Shown in pieces: positions 1 to 8,466 of a stretch of 64,000 nt of DNA. The DNA is from Alkalicoccus saliphilus (GTDB lineage Bacteria > Bacillota > Bacilli > Bacillales > Salisediminibacteriaceae). The notes beneath the pieces were generated by a model. The model saw only the letters and a list, made by a program, of their open reading frames with translations, ran no database searches and was not told the DNA's origin. The translations under genes were made by a program, and so were the position numbers. Numbering within the stretch: the stretch's first letter is position 1; every line of letters begins with the position of its first letter. The DNA lies in contig NZ_PZJJ01000016.1 of NCBI RefSeq assembly GCF_003044065.1, forward strand, positions 1 to 64,000. Direction: 5' to 3'.

Positions 1-102
1 GGCTTCCCCCCGAAGGGTTCCGCCGGTTTCCTGCGCTCGACTTGCATGTATTAGGCACGCCGCCAGCGTTCGTCCTGAGCCAGGATCAAACTCTCCGATA
101 AA
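1..102 (-). rRNA. rrs: 16S ribosomal RNA, 5' end only
   Basis: The reverse complement begins TTTATCGGAGAGTTTGATCC and continues through the universal GGCTCAGGACGAACGCTGGC region into the V1 loop, so this is the first ~100 nt of 16S rRNA. The gene runs off the left edge. It lies downstream of ten tRNA genes on the same strand, so the rRNA is probably co-transcribed with them. Confidence 0.98.
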
Positions 103-274
103 TCGTCGAAGTTTGAACTTCTGACATCGCGAAGCAGGATGCTTCGCTTGCAAAACGGAATCTGGCTAAAGATTCTTTAAAAAAAAATTGACAGAGAATG
201 ATTCATTCTCTTTTTCCTTCACAATCGTCTTTTGTTTAGTTTTCAAAGGGCAAATCATGTGTTCAAATTGATAA
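103..274 (-). promoter_or_regulatory. 16S rRNA leader / tRNA-16S spacer
   Basis: No gene lies between tRNA-Ile and 16S. The minus strand carries CTTTGAAAACTAAACAA (about 232-249), the boxA-like antitermination and processing sequence common in Bacillus rRNA leaders and spacers. A perfect inverted repeat of AGAGAATGA (193-211) and short hairpins near 105-145 probably form the RNase III processing stem. No strong second promoter is evident, so 16S seems to depend on read-through from the tRNAs. Confidence 0.6.
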
Positions 275-351
<77 letters not shown>

Positions 352-372
352 AAAACACGTATTAAAATAAAA

Positions 373-446
373 TGGAGCGGGTGATGGGAATCGAACCCAC
401 ATCATCAGCTTGGAAGGCTGAGGTTTTACCACTAAACTACACCCGC
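373..446 (-). tRNA. tRNA-Gly(UCC)
   Basis: Acceptor GCGGGTG, anticodon loop CTTCCAA (anticodon TCC), T arm GGGTTCGATTCCC, encoded CCA at 373-375. Confidence 0.97.
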
Positions 447-490
447 TTAATAGAAAAAACGTATTCTGTTTAACTTGCAGTGCATGGAAA

Positions 491-567
491 TGGTCGGGAA
501 GACAGGATTTGAACCTGCGACCCCTTGGTCCCAAACCAAGTGCTCTGCCAAGCTGAGCTACTTCCCG
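491..567 (-). tRNA. tRNA-Pro(UGG)
   Basis: Acceptor CGGGAAG paired to CTTCCCG, anticodon TGG in the loop TTTGGGA, T loop TTCAAAT, encoded CCA at 491-493. Confidence 0.97.
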
Positions 568-598
568 TTTTCGCTCACTACTTAAATAAACAAGTATA

Positions 599-684
<86 letters not shown>

Positions 685-705
685 CTGTGCTGGTTTTAAA
701 AAGTA

Positions 706-790
706 TGGTGCGGGTGGAGGGAGTCGAACCCCCACGCCCGAAGGCACTAGATCCTAAGTCTAGCGCGTCTGCCAGTTCCGCCACACCCGC
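706..790 (-). tRNA. tRNA-Leu(UAG)
   Basis: Class II tRNA. Acceptor GCGGGTG; anticodon stem CTAGA/TCTAG with loop CTTAGGA gives anticodon TAG. Encoded CCA at 706-708. Adjacent to tRNA-Leu(GAG), with which it shares the acceptor and D-arm layout. Confidence 0.96.
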
Positions 791-825
791 ATACTAAGTT
801 AAAAGATAAATATATAAAATTAAAA

Positions 826-901
826 TGGCGGTCCCGACGGGAATCGAACCCGCGATCTCCTGCGTGACAGGCAGGCATGTTAACCGCTACACCACGGGAC
901 C
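826..901 (-). tRNA. tRNA-Asp(GUC)
   Basis: Acceptor GGTCCCG/CGGGACC with G discriminator; anticodon stem CCTGC/GCAGG with loop CTGTCAC gives GTC. Encoded CCA. Confidence 0.97.
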
Positions 902-911
902 TTATAATAGA

Positions 912-987
912 TGGTGGAGGATGACAGGCTCGAACTGCCGACCCCCTGCTTGTAAGGCAGGTGCTCTCCCAACTGAGCTAATCCTCC
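912..987 (-). tRNA. tRNA-Val(UAC)
   Basis: Acceptor GGAGGAT/ATCCTCC; anticodon stem CCTGC/GCAGG with loop CTTACAA gives TAC. Encoded CCA. Confidence 0.97.
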
Positions 988-1001
988 GTGAATTAAGTAA
1001 A

Positions 1002-1076
1002 TGGTGACCCGTACGGGATTCGAACCCGTGTTACCGCCGTGAAAGGGCGGTGTCTTAACCACTTGACCAACGGGCC
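1002..1076 (-). tRNA. tRNA-Glu(UUC)
   Basis: Acceptor GGCCCGT pairs with ACGGGTC (one G-U pair); anticodon stem CCGCC/GGCGG with loop CTTTCAC gives TTC. Encoded CCA. Confidence 0.97.
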
Positions 1077-1104
1077 ATCTATCTGTTTTATGGATGTATA
1101 TAAC

Positions 1105-1195
1105 TGGCGGAGAAGGAGGGATTTGAACCCTCGCGCCGCTTGCGCGACCTACACCCTTAGCAGGGGCGCCTCTTCAGCCACTTGAGTACTTCTCC
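1105..1195 (-). tRNA. tRNA-Ser(GCU)
   Basis: Class II tRNA with extended variable arm. Acceptor GGAGAAG/CTTCTCC, G discriminator, anticodon GCT. Encoded CCA. Confidence 0.96.
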
Positions 1196-1199
1196 AGGA

Positions 1200-1274
1200 T
1201 GGCTCCACAGGTAGGATTCGAACCTACGACCGATCGGTTAACAGCCGATTGCTCTACCACTGAGCTACTGTGGA
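1200..1274 (-). tRNA. tRNA-Asn(GUU)
   Basis: Acceptor TCCACAG/CTGTGGA, G discriminator, anticodon GTT. Encoded CCA at 1200-1202. First gene of the tRNA-rRNA transcription unit, about 30 bp from its promoter. Confidence 0.97.
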
Positions 1275-1305
1275 ATAGTGTCATTCCTTTAATGGGACAA
1301 GTAAT

Positions 1306-1335
1306 ATCTTAACATCGAGTTAATTATTATGTCAA
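1306..1335 (-). promoter_or_regulatory. Sigma-A promoter of the tRNA-16S unit
   Basis: The minus strand shows a consensus -35 TTGACA (1330-1335) and a -10 TAAGAT (1306-1311) with 18 bp between them, in AT-rich DNA just upstream of tRNA-Asn. It is the only obvious promoter for the cluster. Confidence 0.7.
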
Positions 1336-1426
1336 TATTATTTTTAAATATTTTTCGGTGTGCGTAATGCGGCATTTGCTGCGCTGCCGTTTCGGCGACT
1401 TTTATAATGTACCACAGGCGGTGATT

Positions 1427-1951
1427 TTACGTCAACGCTTTTTCATTATTTTTTGTGCGAACTTTTTTCAGCTTTCCTCTGCACTTTCCGCACACGTATT
1501 TTTCTGTGTTCATACGGCGCTTCCTTTCATACTCATGGGCACATGACGTGCACTCGTATACGTGAAAAACTGTCTGCTTTCCACCTCGCTGCGGCAGATT
1601 TCTGCAGTGTCTTGAGCCGCCCACTTCTTTAAGAAGCTGTTTGAATTCCGGATCCCGGTGGTGATAGCCTTTACCCTCCAGATGAAGATGATAATGGCAG
1701 AGTTCGTGCTTAATGATGCTTACGACTTCTTCCATCCCGTAATATTCATAATGCTTCGGGTTAATTTCTATATCATGAGAGTGCAGGGCGTACCGTCCCC
1801 CGGTTGTACGAAGACGTCCATTAAAAAAAATCCGGTGCCGGAACGGTCTGCCGAAATAATCTTTGGACAGATCTTCAGTTAGATGCTGCAGCTTTTTATT
1901 GTCCATACTGATTTGCTCCGCACCCTTTCTGTATATGTTATTTTCCATCAT
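1427..1951 (-). CDS. SprT-like zinc protein (YdcK family)
   Basis: 174 residues. An HELCH zinc-metalloprotease signature sits at residues 82-86, and two CxxC pairs (C134/C137, C154/C157) form a C-terminal zinc ribbon, the layout of the SprT-like family. In Bacillus the YdcK homologue (about 150 aa) has no firmly established substrate; eukaryotic SprT relatives cleave DNA-protein crosslinks. ATG at 1951 is preceded by GGGAGGT at a 7-nt spacing. A second ATG at 1906, behind GGAG, gives a length nearer B. subtilis YdcK. Downstream of tex and the sigB operon, as in Bacillus. Confidence 0.88.
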   Translation of the reverse strand: MMENNIYRKGAEQISMDNKKLQHLTEDLSKDYFGRPFRHRIFFNGRLRTTGGRYALHSHDIEINPKHYEYYGMEEVVSIIKHELCHYHLHLEGKGYHHRDPEFKQLLKEVGGSRHCRNLPQRGGKQTVFHVYECTSCAHEYERKRRMNTEKYVCGKCRGKLKKVRTKNNEKALT

Positions 1952-2005
1952 ATCATTTACCTCCCATTATTGAGAAGTACTGCCTTAGTAATTTTTGTAC
2001 ATCAG

Positions 2006-2034
2006 AAAAAGGCGCCTTTTTAAAAAGACGCCTC
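2006..2034 (-). terminator. Terminator after tex
   Basis: Minus-strand stem GGCGTCTTTTT / AAAAAGGCGCC followed by a T run, directly past the tex stop codon. Confidence 0.75.
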
Positions 2035-2045
2035 CATCGTGCTGG

Positions 2046-4217
2046 TTATTCGTTTGGCCTGCCGTCAGGCTGAAGCATCGTTAAGGCGATCCTTCCTTTA
2101 TCTTTATCAACATTTTCCACCCAGACAGTAACGACATCTCCTACAGAGACGATATCCATCGGATGCTTAACAAACCTGCGTGCCAGTTTGGAAATATGCA
2201 CAAGTCCATCCTGTTTTACTCCGATATCAATAAACGCACCAAAGTCGACGACGTTTCTCACTGTACCCTCCAGCTCCATTCCGGACATAAGATCTTCCAT
2301 TGAAAGAACATCTTTTTTCAAAAGTGGTTTTGGCACATCATCCCGCGGATCTCTCCCCGGCTGCTGGACGGCCTGCAGTATATCTTCCAGCGTCGGAACC
2401 CCGACTCCAAGTTCGTCCGCCGTTTGTTTCAGGTTCAGCCCCTCATATGCTTTGCCGGCTTCTTCTGATCCTATATCATCCGCAGTGAGCCCGAGTTTTT
2501 TAAGGAGTGCCTTCGCTGCCGGATAGCTTTCAGGGTGGACCGGCGTAGCATCCAGCGGTTCGTCCCCTCCTGCAATACGAAGAAAACCGATACTCTGCTC
2601 GTAGGTTTTCGCTCCAAGACGCGGTACTTTTTTCAGTTGTCTGCGATTGGTGAATTTCCCTGCTTCCTCTCTCGCTTTAATAATGTTTTCGGCTACACTT
2701 TTAGATAGTCCGGAAACGTACTGCAGAAGAGAAGAAGAAGCGGTATTTACATTAACTCCGACACGGTTAACGACCGTCTCTACAACAAACGTGAGACTTC
2801 CGCTCAGCTTGGACTGGGTAACATCATGCTGATACTGGCCGACCCCGACAGATTTCGGATCGATTTTCACGAGCTCTGCGAGTGGATCCTGCAGCCGCCG
2901 GGCAATCGAGACGGCACTGCGTTCTTCCACCTGAAGATCCGGAAATTCTTCTTTGGCAATTTTAGAGGCCGAGTAAACACTTGCCCCGGCTTCATTCACG
3001 ATCAAGTAATACACTTCCTTGTCCAGCTGCTTCATTACTTCAGCAGTAAACTGCTCCGTTTCCCTGGAAGCTGTTCCGTTACCGATCGCAATCATTGTTA
3101 CCCCGTGCTCTTCAATAAGATTTTTGACGGTTTTTTCAGCTTCTTTCACTTTGTTCCATGGAGCTGTCGGATAAATTACACCGGTGTACAATTTCTTCCC
3201 GGTGTCATCCACGACTGCCAGCTTGCACCCTGTCCGGTAAGCCGGGTCGATACCGAGCACAACGTTACCTTTCAAAGGGGGCTGCAGCAGGAGCTGGCGG
3301 AGATTCTGGGAAAAGATATCAATCGCATGTTCTTCTGCTTTTTCATTCAGTTCGCTTCGTATGTCCCGTTCAATCGAGGGGTGAAGCAGCCGTTTAAAGC
3401 TGTCTTCTATCGTTTCCTTTAATAACGCTTCTACGGTAGATCTTTTTCCACCGAGCACCAGCTTTTCCAGCCAGGAAAGAATTTTTTCTGCCGGAGGATC
3501 AATTTTCACACGCAGAACATTTTCTTTTTCTCCCCGGTTTACTGCCAGGATGCGGTGTGGCACCATTTTTGATACGGTTTCTTCGTACTCATAATACATC
3601 CCGAAAACTTCCTTCTCGTCTTCTGCTTTCGGTTTTTTCTCGGAAATCAGCTTCCCTTCTTTCCAGGTCGTAAACCGAACGTAGCGGCGGATATCCGGAT
3701 CATCAGAAAGGTATTCTGCTATAATATCTTTCGCCCCTTGAAGAGCTTCTTCCACTGTATGTACTTCCTTTTCTTCGTCCAGAAAGGAAAGGGCCTTTTC
3801 TTCCGGCTTTTCTGTCTGCGGGATGGAATACAGCCACTCCGCCAGAGGCTCGAGCCCTTTTTCCTTTGCTGTGGTGGCCCTCGTCCGGCGCTTCTGTTTA
3901 TAAGGCCGGTAAAGATCTTCAACTTCCTGCAGCCTGGACGCACTGTTTATGCTCTCCTGCAGCGCTTCGTCCAGTTTTCCCTGTTCATCTATGAGGCGCA
4001 GCACTTCTTCTTTCCGTTTTGCAAGCGCTTGAACATAGGCCCACGCATCAAGAATGGCACGAATCTGCTCCTCGTCAAGCCCGCCGGTCATTTCTTTACG
4101 GTATCTGGCAATAAAGGGGACTGTATTCCCCTCTTCGGAAAGTTCAATTACTTTCTGTACTTTTGTTTCCGGCAGTGCAGTCTGCTTATGTACAATCTGA
4201 AGATGTTCTTTATTCAT
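2046..4217 (-). CDS. tex: Tex, S1-domain RNA-binding transcription accessory protein
   Basis: 723 residues from the ATG at 4217, which has GGAGG eight nt upstream; the frame is open further upstream but without homology. The N-terminal Tex core (for example VPFIARYRKEMTGGLDEEQI) is followed by a YqgF/RNase H-like domain (about 320-430), helix-hairpin-helix repeats (about 490-560) and a C-terminal S1 domain (about 640-715). Tex proteins bind nucleic acid and RNA polymerase; the exact role in Bacillus is not settled. B. subtilis YdcI is nearly the same length. It follows rsbX after a terminator, so it is probably transcribed separately. Confidence 0.95.
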   Translation of the reverse strand: MNKEHLQIVHKQTALPETKVQKVIELSEEGNTVPFIARYRKEMTGGLDEEQIRAILDAWAYVQALAKRKEEVLRLIDEQGKLDEALQESINSASRLQEVEDLYRPYKQKRRTRATTAKEKGLEPLAEWLYSIPQTEKPEEKALSFLDEEKEVHTVEEALQGAKDIIAEYLSDDPDIRRYVRFTTWKEGKLISEKKPKAEDEKEVFGMYYEYEETVSKMVPHRILAVNRGEKENVLRVKIDPPAEKILSWLEKLVLGGKRSTVEALLKETIEDSFKRLLHPSIERDIRSELNEKAEEHAIDIFSQNLRQLLLQPPLKGNVVLGIDPAYRTGCKLAVVDDTGKKLYTGVIYPTAPWNKVKEAEKTVKNLIEEHGVTMIAIGNGTASRETEQFTAEVMKQLDKEVYYLIVNEAGASVYSASKIAKEEFPDLQVEERSAVSIARRLQDPLAELVKIDPKSVGVGQYQHDVTQSKLSGSLTFVVETVVNRVGVNVNTASSSLLQYVSGLSKSVAENIIKAREEAGKFTNRRQLKKVPRLGAKTYEQSIGFLRIAGGDEPLDATPVHPESYPAAKALLKKLGLTADDIGSEEAGKAYEGLNLKQTADELGVGVPTLEDILQAVQQPGRDPRDDVPKPLLKKDVLSMEDLMSGMELEGTVRNVVDFGAFIDIGVKQDGLVHISKLARRFVKHPMDIVSVGDVVTVWVENVDKDKGRIALTMLQPDGRPNE

Positions 4218-4357
4218 TGCGATTCCTCCAATTATGCTTCCTTTTCTCCCTCTCAGTATACATGTTTCCCGCCTCAGGCTCCATCGCCCCTTTTTATTTT
4301 CTCCTGGTAAAGGAGCTTCGGACACCGTCACATCAAAATGAAAATTCAATACAAACA

Positions 4358-4400
4358 TAAAAAAAGAAGCTATCCCGATAACTTCAGGATAACTCTTTTA
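4358..4400 (-). terminator. Terminator of the sigB operon
   Basis: Minus-strand stem AGTTATCC / GGGATAGCT with a following T7 tract, immediately after the rsbX stop. Confidence 0.75.
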
Positions 4401-4404
4401 AAAA

Positions 4405-5010
4405 CTATACGTAAGCTTTGCCAATCATTACTGTGGCATCATCATCCACGTATTCAAACAGGCTGGAGATTCTATCCATGATTTCCTCCGGCGTGTCCTC
4501 GTAATCAAAAACCCGGTTCGCAAGCGGATCCTGAGGAAACCCGTCGGAATACATGCTGAAAACCATCCCTTTTTCATAAGGCCAGGTCTGAACACGCAGT
4601 TTCTGCTTTCTTCCGGACAGGTACCCGCGCTGCGGTACAGGACGAATCATTTTTCCGTCCGGATGATAAAAATTGCAGGTGATGTTGCCTACATTGATGT
4701 ATTCGCACGTTTTGTCGGCAATATAAATCCTTAGAATAGAAAGCACAGCTCCGCGTGTTCCCCACATTTTTTCATTACACCGTTCCATCAGCGTTTTCAG
4801 GTGCAGACTGTGGTCTTCCGCGATGACTTCCATCGCCTGTTTGGAAGCATGCATCGCTTCCTCTCCGCTGCCCAGACCATCAGCCACGGCAATGAGTACG
4901 TATCCATCAGCACGGACACCATAGTATCCGTCCCCTGTGCACCAGTTCCCCTGCTTGGCTGTTTGATAAATACTGACATCCGCATCCTGCAGGTGTAAAT
5001 GATCAAACAT
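4405..5010 (-). CDS. rsbX: RsbX, PP2C-type phosphatase of the stressosome
   Basis: 201 residues from the ATG at 5010, close to B. subtilis RsbX (199). A PP2C/SpoIIE fold is indicated by VADGLGSGEEA near the N terminus and the late DDDATVM acidic motif. RsbX dephosphorylates RsbS and RsbR and so resets the stressosome after stress. The start lies one nt beyond the sigB stop, with CGGAGG inside the end of sigB, so translation is coupled. An upstream in-frame extension to 5088 overlaps sigB and lacks homology. Confidence 0.92.
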   Translation of the reverse strand: MFDHLHLQDADVSIYQTAKQGNWCTGDGYYGVRADGYVLIAVADGLGSGEEAMHASKQAMEVIAEDHSLHLKTLMERCNEKMWGTRGAVLSILRIYIADKTCEYINVGNITCNFYHPDGKMIRPVPQRGYLSGRKQKLRVQTWPYEKGMVFSMYSDGFPQDPLANRVFDYEDTPEEIMDRISSLFEYVDDDATVMIGKAYV

Positions 5011-5011
5011 G

Positions 5012-5809
5012 CTAGAAAGCCTCCGTAGGCTCGATTCGAATAGATTCACGGAGTTTCTGAAGGGCGCGGCGCTGAAGCCGGGACACATGCATCTGGGAAA
5101 TTCCGAGCTGTTCTCCTGTTTCTTTCTGGCTCATGTTTTCAAAATAAGTCAGCTGGAGAATCTGCTTCTCTCTTTCTGTAAGTACGGCAAAAGCTTTCTC
5201 AAGAAGAAGCTGCTGATCGGTCTGTTCATATCCGCCTTCATCCTGACCGACAAGATCCAGCAGCGTTACTGCACTTCCTTCATCATCCGCTTCTATGGAA
5301 CGGTCCACAGAAAGGGCCTGATAGCTTTTTCCCATTTCCATCGTTTCAAGTATTTCTTCTTCAGAAACACCGAGATGCTCGGCAATTTCTTCCACTCCGG
5401 GAGAACGCTGCAGCGTCGTCGTTAAATCTTCGACGGCACCTTTAATTTTGGGCCCGAGCTCTTTAATACGCCGCGGAACGTGAACACTCCACGTCTTATC
5501 ACGGATAAAACGTTTAATTTCACCCACGATGGTAGGTACAGCAAACGATTCAAAGCTCCTCCCGAATGAGGGATCAAAACGGCGGAGTGCTGCAAGCAGG
5601 CCGATCATACCAACCTGAATCAGATCTTCATCGTGGCGCTGTCCCCGTGAAAATTTCCGCGCAAGAGCATGCACGAGACTTTCGTACTCCAGCACCAGCT
5701 CCGTCTGCAGTTCTTCATCATTCGTTTCCTGGAATTCTGCGATCTTTTCCAGCATTCGTTTTTTCGATTCACTGGTGTTCTGGTGATTCTTCTGAGGCTC
5801 TTCTGCCAT
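5012..5809 (-). CDS. sigB: RNA polymerase sigma factor SigB
   Basis: 265 residues. Region 2 (EDLIQVGMIGLLAALRRFDP, then EIKRFIRDKTWSVHVPRR) and a region 4 helix-turn-helix (SQKETGEQLGISQMHVSR) closely match Bacillus sigma-B. It directs the general stress regulon when released from RsbW. The ATG at 5809 is preferred because GAGGTGG lies upstream, while the in-frame ATG at 5824 has no Shine-Dalgarno sequence. The gene overlaps rsbW by about 40 nt. Confidence 0.97.
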   Translation of the reverse strand: MAEEPQKNHQNTSESKKRMLEKIAEFQETNDEELQTELVLEYESLVHALARKFSRGQRHDEDLIQVGMIGLLAALRRFDPSFGRSFESFAVPTIVGEIKRFIRDKTWSVHVPRRIKELGPKIKGAVEDLTTTLQRSPGVEEIAEHLGVSEEEILETMEMGKSYQALSVDRSIEADDEGSAVTLLDLVGQDEGGYEQTDQQLLLEKAFAVLTEREKQILQLTYFENMSQKETGEQLGISQMHVSRLQRRALQKLRESIRIEPTEAF

Positions 5810-6263
5810 TCGGTTCCACCTCATCTCTTTGCAGGAACTTTGTCATAATGATCATGACGCCTTTTTCCCCGCGGATTTCTACCTCATCCATCAGTGTTTC
5901 TATCAAAAAGAGGCCGAGCCCTCCTTCCTTTAGTTCGTCAACAGGCTGGTCCTTGGATACCGGGCCGCGTTCTCTGTTGAAAAATTCCGTATCAACCGCA
6001 CCGCCTTCATCTGCAACTACGAGCTCGAGACGATCCTCATGCACAGCAAAGTTAACATGCATATCATTTGAAGCGGACTGCTCCGTATACGCGTGATTTA
6101 CTACGTTTGTACACGCTTCTGCCACAGCGATTTTAATATCTTCAATATCATCATATGAATACCCGAGACGGCTTGCTACTCCGGAAACAGTAAGACGAAC
6201 GACACCAACATACTCCGGTTTTGCCGGAACTTTCATTGCTATGTTTTCAGCTGTTTGTACCAT
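5769..6263 (-). CDS. rsbW: RsbW, anti-sigma-B factor and serine kinase
   Basis: 164 residues with the GHKL ATPase boxes of anti-sigma kinases: N box EDIKIAVAEACTNVVNHAY, G1 box VADEGGAVD and G2 box GGLGLFLIETLMDEV. RsbW holds SigB inactive and phosphorylates RsbV; dephosphorylated RsbV displaces SigB from it. GGAGG lies 10 nt before the ATG. The rsbV stop is 2 nt upstream and the sigB start lies within this gene, a tightly coupled layout that keeps the partners stoichiometric. Confidence 0.96.
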   Translation of the reverse strand: MVQTAENIAMKVPAKPEYVGVVRLTVSGVASRLGYSYDDIEDIKIAVAEACTNVVNHAYTEQSASNDMHVNFAVHEDRLELVVADEGGAVDTEFFNRERGPVSKDQPVDELKEGGLGLFLIETLMDEVEIRGEKGVMIIMTKFLQRDEVEPNGRRASEESPEHQ

Positions 6264-6265
6264 TC

Positions 6266-6595
6266 TTACGCTTCCTCCCTCTTATCTGCTTCAATATCAA
6301 TAACTTCATGAAGTCCCGTGATTTCAAACAAACGGCGCACGCGTTCGTTGAGGCCGGTCAGCTTCAATGTGCTTCCGGATTTTTCCGCGGCCTTTAGAGC
6401 TCCGATAAAGATTCCGAGTCCGGTACTGTCAATGTACTCTACGCCGGACAAATCTATCACAAGACGGTGATTTTCTTTTTCCGCCAGAGGAATCAATGTA
6501 TCCTTAAGTTTTGCAGCTGTATAAACGTCGACTTCCCCCGTAACCCGGGCAATACTTTCATTTTCATGTTCTTCTACCTGAATATCTAAATTCAT
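6266..6595 (-). CDS. rsbV: RsbV, anti-anti-sigma factor
   Basis: 109-residue single STAS domain with the phosphorylation motif YIDSTGLGIF; Ser57 aligns with the serine that RsbW phosphorylates. Dephosphorylated RsbV binds RsbW and frees SigB. It is the first gene after an internal sigma-B-type promoter, so rsbV-rsbW-sigB-rsbX can be boosted autogenously. Confidence 0.96.
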   Translation of the reverse strand: MNLDIQVEEHENESIARVTGEVDVYTAAKLKDTLIPLAEKENHRLVIDLSGVEYIDSTGLGIFIGALKAAEKSGSTLKLTGLNERVRRLFEITGLHEVIDIEADKREEA

Positions 6596-6643
6596 AGTTC
6601 CCCTCCTGTAATAAACCTCGAGCTATAATTAATCCTAGTGCCT

Positions 6644-6669
6644 TTACCCCAATACTGGACAGGTCAAAC
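6644..6669 (-). promoter_or_regulatory. Internal sigma-B promoter before rsbV
   Basis: Minus strand reads GTTTGA (6664-6669), 14 bp, GGGTAA (6644-6649), matching the sigma-B consensus GTTTaa-N12-15-GGGtAt. It overlaps the rsbU stop codon, the position of the autoregulatory promoter in the B. subtilis sigB operon. Confidence 0.8.
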
Positions 6670-7677
6670 CTTTCTTCTCACAATCATAAGTGTAAAATCG
6701 TCACGCAGCTGAAATTCCTGGGCTTTCTCCAGCTGATAGTAAACTTCGTCCACGATCTCCTGTGCCGGGAGATGAAGGCGCTCCCGGATCATGTCGACGA
6801 TTTGATCCCGTTCGATAAACTCTCCATCAATCCGGCTTTCCGTCACCCCGTCAGAAAGAAAAACAACCAAGTCTCCCGGATCCAAAGGAAGCTTTTTTTC
6901 TTCGTACCTGACTTTCGGCGAAACACCGAGTACGAGGCCTTTCGCCTCCAGTGAAACAAAAGTATCTTCCTGTGCATTATAAATAAACCCTGGCTCATGA
7001 CCAGCGCTTGATATGGAAAAGCTGTGCTCCTCCGGATAATATACACCGTACATCATTGTAATAAACATGTCTTCATCGATGTTCCGTTCCACCACGCGGT
7101 TCAGACTTTCCAGCACAGCCGACGGCTGCATCTGTTTGTCTGTCAGTGTGTCCATCGCGTATTTGATCATAGACATCGACATCGCTGCCGGTACACCTTT
7201 TCCGATAACATCGGCCACCGCTACAGCAAGATTGCCGTGATCATCCAGGTCATAGTGGTAATAGTCGCCGCTCATTTTACCAGCAGGGACACTGACCACA
7301 CCAAAATCCACTTCCTCCAGATCAATCTTTTTATCCGGAAGAAGCGTCCGCTGCATCTGGGCAGCTACGTTTAATTCAGACTCCAGTTCCTGCTGCCTGT
7401 CCCGCAGACTTTGATGCTCACGGTAGGCAAGACCATAGCCGATCATAACCTCCAGAAGAAGATCAAAAGAATCTCTCACTTCTTCCGGCATATTCTGGGA
7501 GAGGTCCTCGAACACTGATACATGAAGGCTCACCGTTTCTTCCGGAGACATATCCTGTTCCATCATCTGCTTGCTGAACTGCTGGGCGTGATAAAGCGCA
7601 TGTTCACTTTTATCTTCCAGATAGCTCGTCAGCATATCTTTATATAACTGGTACATTGATACCTTCATATCCTCCAA
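6664..7677 (-). CDS. rsbU: RsbU, PP2C phosphatase acting on RsbV
   Basis: About 337 residues. An N-terminal helical RsbT-binding domain (about 1-85) and short linker precede a SpoIIE/PP2C domain with metal-binding motifs SGDYYHYD, VADVIGKGVPA and FLSDGVTE. RsbU, activated by RsbT, dephosphorylates RsbV-P after environmental stress. The listed start is TTG, with AAGGGGGG upstream; ATGs at residues 4 and 8 are alternatives, and B. subtilis alignment fits either start within a few residues. Second phosphatase of the operon beside RsbX. Confidence 0.95.
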   Translation of the reverse strand: MEDMKVSMYQLYKDMLTSYLEDKSEHALYHAQQFSKQMMEQDMSPEETVSLHVSVFEDLSQNMPEEVRDSFDLLLEVMIGYGLAYREHQSLRDRQQELESELNVAAQMQRTLLPDKKIDLEEVDFGVVSVPAGKMSGDYYHYDLDDHGNLAVAVADVIGKGVPAAMSMSMIKYAMDTLTDKQMQPSAVLESLNRVVERNIDEDMFITMMYGVYYPEEHSFSISSAGHEPGFIYNAQEDTFVSLEAKGLVLGVSPKVRYEEKKLPLDPGDLVVFLSDGVTESRIDGEFIERDQIVDMIRERLHLPAQEIVDEVYYQLEKAQEFQLRDDFTLMIVRRKV

Positions 7678-7692
7678 ATGACCGCACCCCCC

Positions 7693-8094
7693 TTATCTCA
7701 GCCATTTTATTGTAGTGATTACCGTTCCTTCGTCCTGCTCTGATTCAATACCGAATTCGTCCATAAGTCTTTTGACGCCGGGCAGGCCTGCTCCGAGCCC
7801 CCCCGAAGTTGTAAAACCATCTTCCATGACGCGGCGCAGGTCCTTGATACCCGGTCCCTCGTCTGAAGCTATGATTTTCATACCGCGTTTACCTGACTCT
7901 GTTACTTCTTCTATTTTGATCTGTCCCTGATTTGCGTACAGGTAAATATTTCGTGCGAGTTCGGAAATCGCGGTCGTAATTCTCGCCTGATCCACGGACC
8001 CGAATCCAATCTCACGCGCAAGTTTCCGCCCCGCCTGTCTGGCTGCTACGATGCCCCACTCACTGTTTATATCAACATGGGTCTGAACCTGCAT
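7693..8094 (-). CDS. rsbT: RsbT, switch kinase of the stressosome
   Basis: 133 residues with a GHKL kinase fold: N box RITTAISELARNIYLYAN, G1 box SDEGPGIKD and a glycine-rich GGLGAGLPGVKRL. RsbT phosphorylates RsbS and RsbR, leaves the stressosome and activates RsbU. ATG at 8094, with GGAGGG 6 nt upstream inside the end of rsbS; the intergenic gap is 2 nt. Confidence 0.96.
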   Translation of the reverse strand: MQVQTHVDINSEWGIVAARQAGRKLAREIGFGSVDQARITTAISELARNIYLYANQGQIKIEEVTESGKRGMKIIASDEGPGIKDLRRVMEDGFTTSGGLGAGLPGVKRLMDEFGIESEQDEGTVITTIKWLR

Positions 8095-8096
8095 AA

Positions 8097-8453
8097 TTAA
8101 CCCTCCAATTCGAGCTGGAGACGTTCCAACCCTTGTTCAAGGTCCAGTGCAGTCGGGACTTCGTCCAGCACAATGCCCATATCGATCAGCGTAATCGCCA
8201 CTGCCGGCTGAATACCGGTGAGTACAACACGTGCACCCATCAGATTAGACATGTCCACTACATCTCCGAGCACTTTGGCTATAAATGAATCGATCATTTC
8301 CACAGAAGTCAGATCTATAACAACACCGCGTGAACCTTCTTCATGAATTTTCTCGAGCACATCTTCCTGGAACCGGAGGGCAGTCTGATCGTCCAGTTCT
8401 ACCTGGACAGATATCAACAAATAATCGTGTAGTTTTAAAATTGGAATCCGCAA
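8097..8453 (-). CDS. rsbS: RsbS, stressosome scaffold STAS protein
   Basis: Single STAS domain with motif [14 protein letters not shown]; the serine is the RsbT target (Ser59 in B. subtilis, about residue 56 here). I chose a TTG start at 8453 because AGGGGGG lies just upstream and the protein then begins at RIPILKL like B. subtilis RsbS (121 aa). A longer reading to an ATG at 8492 would overlap rsbR without homology. RsbS and RsbR co-assemble into the large stressosome core. Confidence 0.94.
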   Translation of the reverse strand: MRIPILKLHDYLLISVQVELDDQTALRFQEDVLEKIHEEGSRGVVIDLTSVEMIDSFIAKVLGDVVDMSNLMGARVVLTGIQPAVAITLIDMGIVLDEVPTALDLEQGLERLQLELEG

Positions 8454-8466
8454 TGCTGTTCCCCCC